Origin: Pseudomonadota bacterium
Lineage (GTDB): Bacteria; Pseudomonadota; Alphaproteobacteria; Rhizobiales; Xanthobacteraceae
Assembly: GCA_003576765.1 (NCBI GenBank)
Contig: QEVP01000027.1
Location: forward strand, 1-35,567
Direction: 5' to 3'
DNA: 35,567 nucleotides
The position numbers and the translations under genes were made by a program. The notes beneath the pieces were generated by a model that did not search any database, was not told the DNA's origin, and was given only the letters and a program-made list of their open reading frames with translations. Below are positions 30,722 through 35,567 of the stretch, piece by piece (the stretch's first letter is position 1; every line of letters begins with the position of its first letter).

Positions 30722-32317
30722 ATGGCGAACCGGATGAGGAGTGGGCAACTGGGCAGGCCAAGCGATGCCGTCCATGTCGAGGTGATCGAAACGCTGCCGG
30801 CGTTGATGCGGCTTCAGGACGACTGGAACGCGGTCTACGACGCCGATCCCGACGCGCAGATGTTTCTGTCCTTTGCCTGGCTGTCGGGGTGGATCGCGCA
30901 GATCCAGCAGCCGTGGCTGGTGCTCGCCGCGCGGCTCGGTGGGGCCGAGGGCGCGCCTTGCGTCGGCTTCCTGCCGCTGCGCATTCAAACGAAGCTCGCG
31001 GGCGGGCACATCCGCAACGAACTCAACATGGCCGGCAACTTCTCCGCCGACTACACCGGCATCCTTTGCGATCCGCGCCATGAGCATCGCGTGGTGCCGG
31101 CGTTCGCCCGCCACCTCAAGCAGATGAACTGGGCGCGGCTCAACCTGGAGAACGTCCGCCAGCCGGAGCCGCGCCTGCGGCTTCTGCTCGCGCATTTTCC
31201 GAAGGCCGGCTTCCGCACCGGCGAGGTCGACCGTGTCGGCAAGGTCGATGGCATCGACAACAACGTCTGCCCGTTCGCGAGCCTGCCGTCCGACTGGAAC
31301 GCCTATCTCGACGGCCTCAGCGCCAACACCCGCCAGAAGATCCGGCGGCTGTTGAAGCGGCTCGACGCCGGCGGCGATTATCGCATCGGCCATGCCACCG
31401 CCGCGACCATCGACCGCGACCTCGATACGCTGCTGCGGTTCTGGGAGATCAAATGGAAGCCGCGCAAGGGCGACCTCGTTTACAGCCTGGTGCGCTCCAA
31501 CCGCGCCATGCTGACCCGCAGTTTCCATGCCGGATTGCTGTTCTTGCCGACGCTGTGGCAGGGCGAGCGGCCGCTGGCCGCGCTCGCCACGTTGATCGAT
31601 ACCCGCAAGCGCGCTTTCCTGTTCTACATGACCGGGCGCGACGAGACCTTTGACGATGCCTCGCCCGGTCTCATCCTGCACGCCTACAGCATCCGCCATG
31701 CGATTGCCGGCAGATTCACCGAGTACGATTTCCTGCGCGGCAACGAGCCTTACAAGTATTCGTTCGGCGTCAAGGAACGGCGCATCCGCTGCGTCGTGGT
31801 GGCGACGCGGGACGACCTCAATCTGGGCGGCCGCATCGACCGGCGCACCGTGGCCGAGGTGGTGAGGCTCGCAACTGACCTGCATCAGGACGGCAAGCTC
31901 GACGAGGCCGAACGCGGCTACCGGCAGGTGCTGGCTGTTGCGCCGAACGATGCCGACGCGCTGCACCGTCTCGGGCAGCTGCTTGGCGTGCGCGGCCAGC
32001 ACGTGATGGCCAGGCGCTGTTTTACGCAGCTCGTGGCGTTGCGTCCCGATACCCACAAGGCGTGGCTGTGCCTGGCACGCACCTGCGAGGCGCTCGGCCA
32101 TGACGAGGAAGCGCTCGACGCCTATCGCGAGGTCGTCAGGCTGCGGCCCGATCTGCCCGTGGCGTTCAGCGGGCTTGCCGCGGTGCTGTCCCGGCTCGGC
32201 CGGATCGAGGCGGTCAATGCCGCGCTGGCGGCGTTCGGCAAGCGCCGTGCCGGGGCGCCGGAGAGCGCAGGCTATGCCGAGCCGGCGGGCGGGGCGCCAT
32301 CGCGCCTGCTGCAATGA
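30722..32317 (+). CDS. BioF2/FemAB-like GNAT acetyltransferase fused to TPR repeats (CelD-like)
   Basis: This is a 531-residue two-part protein. Residues ~20-350 form a GNAT-related (Acetyltransf_6/CelD-type) module with DDWNAVYDADPDAQMFLSFAWL near the start. Further blocks are LSANTRQKIRRLLKRLDAGG, LLRFWEIKWKPRKGD, FYMTGRDETFDDASPGLILH and FLRGNEPYKYSFG. Residues ~377-505 carry three TPR-like units (LDEAERGYRQVLAVAPNDAD, HVMARRCFTQLVALRPDTHK, DEEALDAYREVVRLRPDLPV). Such enzymes transfer acyl or aminoacyl groups to polymers or proteins. Its place as the last gene of the secretion operon, behind AGGAGGGAGG, suggests it modifies the exported proteins or a surface polymer; that is inference. It is complete and cytoplasmic. 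Confidence 0.85.
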   Translation: MANRMRSGQLGRPSDAVHVEVIETLPALMRLQDDWNAVYDADPDAQMFLSFAWLSGWIAQIQQPWLVLAARLGGAEGAPCVGFLPLRIQTKLAGGHIRNELNMAGNFSADYTGILCDPRHEHRVVPAFARHLKQMNWARLNLENVRQPEPRLRLLLAHFPKAGFRTGEVDRVGKVDGIDNNVCPFASLPSDWNAYLDGLSANTRQKIRRLLKRLDAGGDYRIGHATAATIDRDLDTLLRFWEIKWKPRKGDLVYSLVRSNRAMLTRSFHAGLLFLPTLWQGERPLAALATLIDTRKRAFLFYMTGRDETFDDASPGLILHAYSIRHAIAGRFTEYDFLRGNEPYKYSFGVKERRIRCVVVATRDDLNLGGRIDRRTVAEVVRLATDLHQDGKLDEAERGYRQVLAVAPNDADALHRLGQLLGVRGQHVMARRCFTQLVALRPDTHKAWLCLARTCEALGHDEEALDAYREVVRLRPDLPVAFSGLAAVLSRLGRIEAVNAALAAFGKRRAGAPESAGYAEPAGGAPSRLLQ

Positions 32318-32345
32318 GGATGTCGTGGCGAGAGGCGCGGGCGGC

Positions 32346-32362
32346 CGGCACGGGCAGTGCCG
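32346..32362. terminator. Hairpin between convergent genes
   Basis: CGGCAC-GGGCA-GTGCCG forms a 6-bp stem in the 45-bp gap between the acetyltransferase stop and the M23 peptidase stop. It could end transcription from both sides, but no T-tract follows in either direction. Confidence 0.35.
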
Positions 32363-34546
32363 TCAGCGGCTGGTTGCGGCCTGGCTTACGAGGCTCGAGG
32401 CGCGCGGGGCCGGCGTCGAGGAGGTCGTGAGCGCTTCCGCCGTGCGCGGCGTGGCCGGCATGCGCACCAGCTTGTCGAGCCGGTTGCGCTCATGCTCGAA
32501 GTTCGCCAGCAGCGGACCGTCGAGCGAGCGGCCGCGTGGCAGCTTGATGCGCATCGGATCGACGAAGCGGCCGTTGACGAGGATTTCGTAGTGGACATGG
32601 GCGCCGGTGGACAGGCCCGTGGAGCCGACGAAGCCGATCACCTGGCCCTGCCGCACGCGCTTGCCGGGCTCCATGCCCTTGGCAAAGGCGCTCATATGGC
32701 CGTAGGCGCTCTCGTAGCCGTTGGGATGCTTGATCTTGACGTATTTGCCGTAACCGCCTTCCCAGCCGGCGGTCTCGACGACGCCGTTGCCGCTGGCGAA
32801 GATCGGCGTGCCATAGGGCGCGGCCCAGTCCACGCCGGTGTGCATCTTGGTGAAGCCGAGGATGGGGTGGCGCCGGCCGCCGAAGCCGGAGCGCATGATC
32901 GCGTTGTTGACCGGCTTGCGGACCAGAAACTTTTTCGCGCTCTTTCCGGTCTCGTCGTAGTAATCGACGATGCCGTCGTCGGGGGTCTGGAAGCGGTAGT
33001 ATTTCTTCGTCTCGCCGCCGACGGTGAGCGAAGCGTAAAGCACGTCGTTACGCTCGGTGCCGGGAGTGGTTTCATCCTCGCCGGCAAAAAACACCTCGAA
33101 CGAGTCGCCGGCCTGCACGCGACGCTGGAAATCGACGTCGTAGGAATAGATGCGGATCATGTCCTCGATGACCGGGGCCGGCACCTTGTCGCGCAGCGCG
33201 GTCTCATAGATGCTCTGATAGAGGCGGATGCCGGTGCCGTCGTCGGGGCCGTCATCGTCCTCGTCGTTGGCGGCGGTGTCGGTGGCGGTGTTCATGCTTT
33301 GCGCATCGACGGCGACATACCTGCCGAGGTCGGACAGCGCGGCGACCGCCTCGATACCGGCGTCGCCAGCGACGACGATGCGCACCGGGCGCTGCGCCTG
33401 CCCCGGCCCGGCGCCGAGCAGGATGCGCAGCTTCTGGCCTTCCTTCAGGGCGCCGTCGCGGCCGCGCAGCCCGAGCGTGGCGGCGATCGTCGCGGCGTCC
33501 TCGGGCGTCGTGCCGAGGTCGCGCAGCACCGAGGCAACGGTATCGCCCTTGCGGACCAGATGGACGCGCTCGGCGGTGTCGTAACCGCCGGTCGCCTGCG
33601 CCTTGGTCTTGGCCAGCAGCGTGACGTTTTCAGGCACGATGCGTGCTTCGAAGCCGGCATAGGGGTCGATGTTGCCCTCCGCCGCGTAAGCCATCTTGAT
33701 GTCGGGCTGGCCGGCGGAGGCATAACGCACGCCCGGCTGCCGCGTCATGTTGCGCCAGCTCGAGGCGTCGCGGACGCGCCTCAGCACGTCCTCGATCGGC
33801 GCGTGGGCGGCCACCTTGGCCCGCGGCAGCACGGTCGTGAGGTCGCGCATCACGAACGAGACCTCGGCGTCCGGCTCGGCCGCCTCGGTGGCGGAGGCAT
33901 CGCCGCTGTCGGCCGCCGGCGCGCTGTCGGTCAAGAGCCGCTGCGCGTTGAAGGGCGGGATTTTCGTGCCGACGTCGCTGCTGGTCAGCGACAGGTTGCC
34001 GGACACGCGCACGAACGGCCGCACCCGCATGATGTCGCGGTTGCCGACGCGCATCGCCTGCGACACGCGGATCACCTGGCGGGAGCCGGAGTGCTCGCTG
34101 GGTGGCGGCAGGCGGTCGCTTTTGTGGGCGGAGGGGGTGCGATCGATGGCGCCGAGCCCGCTGCGCAGGCTGGCGGTTTCGATCCGTTCCGGCGTCTTGG
34201 CGAAGGTGGTCTCGCCGTCGAGCGCGCCGAACACGGCGCCGCCGATCAGTGCCGCCCCGCACAGTCCGGTGAGAATGGTGCCGCTGAACCACTGCACCGA
34301 GACGCGGCGGCGGTCGATGACGGTGGCTTCGGAACCATCGGCGGAAAGCGGCGGTTCGTGGCCGAGGTCGATTGCCCCGGCCTCACGTCTCGCATGGCTT
34401 CCGCGTGGCACTCCGTCGTCCAAGCCGTCGTCCCCCAAATGCCATCCGTTCCGGACCGACAGCCCGCGGTGTCGTCCGGCGAAGCTCCGACCACTGTGTC
34501 GGAACGGTGCGCCAAGATGCTGGCCTGTGCGGCGAACGTCAACCAC
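32363..34546 (-). CDS. M23 family zinc metallopeptidase, membrane-anchored
   Basis: This protein is up to 727 residues long. A cytoplasmic N-terminus precedes one membrane helix near 83-108 (WFSGTILTGLCGAALIGGAV). A long periplasmic region follows, including a LysM/OapA-like segment (VHLVRKGDTVASVLRDLGTT). The C-terminal lysostaphin-type catalytic domain shows HPILGFTKMHTGVDWAAP (His569, Asp573) and STGAHVHYEI (His650, His652), the zinc and catalytic residues. It is therefore probably an active peptidoglycan DD-endopeptidase used in wall growth or remodelling. The start is uncertain: GTG 34546 is the first in frame but has a weak ribosome site, and the family-like N-terminus (VRNGWHLGDD) begins about 35 codons later. 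It is divergent from the rRNA promoter. Confidence 0.9.
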   Translation of the reverse strand: MVDVRRTGQHLGAPFRHSGRSFAGRHRGLSVRNGWHLGDDGLDDGVPRGSHARREAGAIDLGHEPPLSADGSEATVIDRRRVSVQWFSGTILTGLCGAALIGGAVFGALDGETTFAKTPERIETASLRSGLGAIDRTPSAHKSDRLPPPSEHSGSRQVIRVSQAMRVGNRDIMRVRPFVRVSGNLSLTSSDVGTKIPPFNAQRLLTDSAPAADSGDASATEAAEPDAEVSFVMRDLTTVLPRAKVAAHAPIEDVLRRVRDASSWRNMTRQPGVRYASAGQPDIKMAYAAEGNIDPYAGFEARIVPENVTLLAKTKAQATGGYDTAERVHLVRKGDTVASVLRDLGTTPEDAATIAATLGLRGRDGALKEGQKLRILLGAGPGQAQRPVRIVVAGDAGIEAVAALSDLGRYVAVDAQSMNTATDTAANDEDDDGPDDGTGIRLYQSIYETALRDKVPAPVIEDMIRIYSYDVDFQRRVQAGDSFEVFFAGEDETTPGTERNDVLYASLTVGGETKKYYRFQTPDDGIVDYYDETGKSAKKFLVRKPVNNAIMRSGFGGRRHPILGFTKMHTGVDWAAPYGTPIFASGNGVVETAGWEGGYGKYVKIKHPNGYESAYGHMSAFAKGMEPGKRVRQGQVIGFVGSTGLSTGAHVHYEILVNGRFVDPMRIKLPRGRSLDGPLLANFEHERNRLDKLVRMPATPRTAEALTTSSTPAPRASSLVSQAATSR

Positions 34547-34771
34547 GCAAACCGGGGCGGAAACGAGCCGCTCCCGCCGTTCCCCGGCAGCCGGCCCCGG
34601 ATTCGGCGGTGCGACCGATCGACCGGGTCACTGGCATTGCCGAACAGGTTGCCTATATGCTCAGGACGTCGCAGGAATGTGGCTCAAGTACGGCGAAAGC
34701 TCTGAAAAAACAGGGTTTCTCGCATGTGCGAAGCGTTTGGAAAATAAACGACGATTTCTTGACACCGGGCG

Positions 34772-34800
34772 TTGACAACGCCGCGCGGGGGAGCTTATAA
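34772..34800 (+). promoter_or_regulatory. rRNA operon promoter
   Basis: TTGACA (34772-34777) and TTATAA (34795-34800) are separated by 17 bp, a near-consensus sigma-70 pair. A GC-rich segment follows the -10 box (CCCGGCC), as in stringently controlled rRNA promoters. A second TTGACA at 34759 has no matching -10 box. The TTGACG at 34843 could be part of a weaker second promoter, though its -10 is unclear. Confidence 0.8.
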
Positions 34801-35234
34801 CCCGGCCACTGACGCGATGCCTTGGCGACAGGCCCGGGCAAGTTGACGCGTCTGCTAAGCTCCTCATTCAGATGAGTGAACCAACAGCCGAGCGTTCTTC
34901 GGTTGTCATTCGTCGTCGGATGGGCGAGACTAGCATCCCCCGGAAACGGGGTCGGGACCAGAAGTCACCCTCTGAGGGTTGTCGTCGAAGTCCCGCGCTG
35001 TTTGACAAGTGAAGATGAAGAAAGAGAAACGTGGACGGCGGAGTCCTTGCGGGCCGCAGTTCAAGTGAGGCGCGAGCCTTGCGTGGGCAGTGGCCGGACG
35101 AGACTTCGGCGGTACACGTTTCAAAGGTTACACCATCGTTGTCAGCGATGTGAATCGCAGACAGCAGGTCGATTTCGATCGACAATGGTGGGACCTCGTC
35201 AAACGTTGTGATCAGCCGGTTCAAAGTTCAAGTC
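34801..35234 (+). other. 16S rRNA leader with boxA-like antitermination site
   Basis: This is the transcribed leader between promoter and mature 16S. CGCTGTTTGACA at 34996-35007 resembles the boxA antitermination element (TGCTCTTTGACA type). It is followed by the purine-rich GAAGATGAAGAAAGAGAAACG seen in related rrn leaders, read here as GAAGATGAAG and AAAGAGAAACG. The last ~50 nt before 16S should form one arm of the RNase III stem; the other arm would be beyond the window. Small open frames here are not credible genes. 34547-34771 holds no gene that I can support. Confidence 0.65.

Positions 35235-35567
<333 letters not shown>

Noticed and set aside
32357..34705. 782-codon plus-strand frame opposite the M23 peptidase
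   Set aside because: The minus strand carries HxxxD and HxH catalytic motifs and a membrane anchor; the plus frame has none.
34868..35224. Small open frames in the rRNA leader
   Set aside because: The region lies between a strong rRNA promoter and mature 16S and has rrn leader features; the frames lack ribosome sites and known families.

Overview
The window is GC-rich DNA, coding on both strands, from what looks like an alphaproteobacterium of the Bradyrhizobium/Rhodopseudomonas group (Nitrobacteraceae). The evidence is the 5' end of a 16S rRNA gene at the right edge, a Rhodobacter-type PmtA methyltransferase, a DUF1285/CoA-type Nudix/DUF6111/CCA-transferase gene string, and a palindromic intergenic repeat typical of these genomes. 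The family assignment is my inference; no database search was possible.

Layout, left to right. 1-1813: a partial metallophosphoesterase (-), divergent from a Nudix hydrolase and a GNAT acetyltransferase (+). 1836-1925: a large nested palindromic repeat. 1963-4857: a zinc-uptake unit on the minus strand, made of a candidate Zur operator, a small CxxC/His-containing DUF2946-like protein and a ZnuD-like TonB-dependent receptor with a His/Asp-rich loop. 4922-11744: a four-gene minus-strand operon (MoxR ATPase, DUF58, BatA/DUF4159 membrane protein, GATase1-like membrane protein). The last of these contains a 22-nt exact match to the Illumina P5 adapter. 11965-14748: DUF1285, CoA pyrophosphatase, DUF6111 and CCA tRNA nucleotidyltransferase, with stop/start overlaps between the genes. 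14952-17114: fliK-flgD flagellar hook genes (-). 17383-21152: a benzoylformate-decarboxylase-like ThDP enzyme, mnmA and pmtA (+). 21187-21263: tRNA-Arg(CCT) (-). 21382-22398: a LuxR-type regulator with an unusual N-terminus (-). 22441-24005: unknown proteins, two of them divergent and of equal length (186 aa).

24380-32317 is the most interesting region: a plus-strand type I secretion locus. It encodes two cysteine-free, acidic, repeat-built proteins without signal peptides or RTX nonapeptides. One has ten consecutive D/E-N-x-V/L tetrapeptides. The other has five paired motifs, of the form GxNxLxNxAxI then GDYYxVNAIxQTN. They are followed by a PrtD/HlyB-like ABC transporter with a glycine-rich N-terminal extension and Gln at the H-loop position, an HlyD-like adaptor, and a BioF2/FemAB-like acetyltransferase fused to TPRs. 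The two cargo candidates share a QT-x3-G-x-NI-x-FN motif. I infer an export system for extracellular repeat or fibre proteins; no function is proven by the sequence.

32363-34546 is a membrane-anchored M23 endopeptidase (-), convergent with the secretion locus. From 34547 to the right edge lie a strong rRNA promoter, a leader with a boxA-like element, and the first ~330 nt of 16S rRNA.
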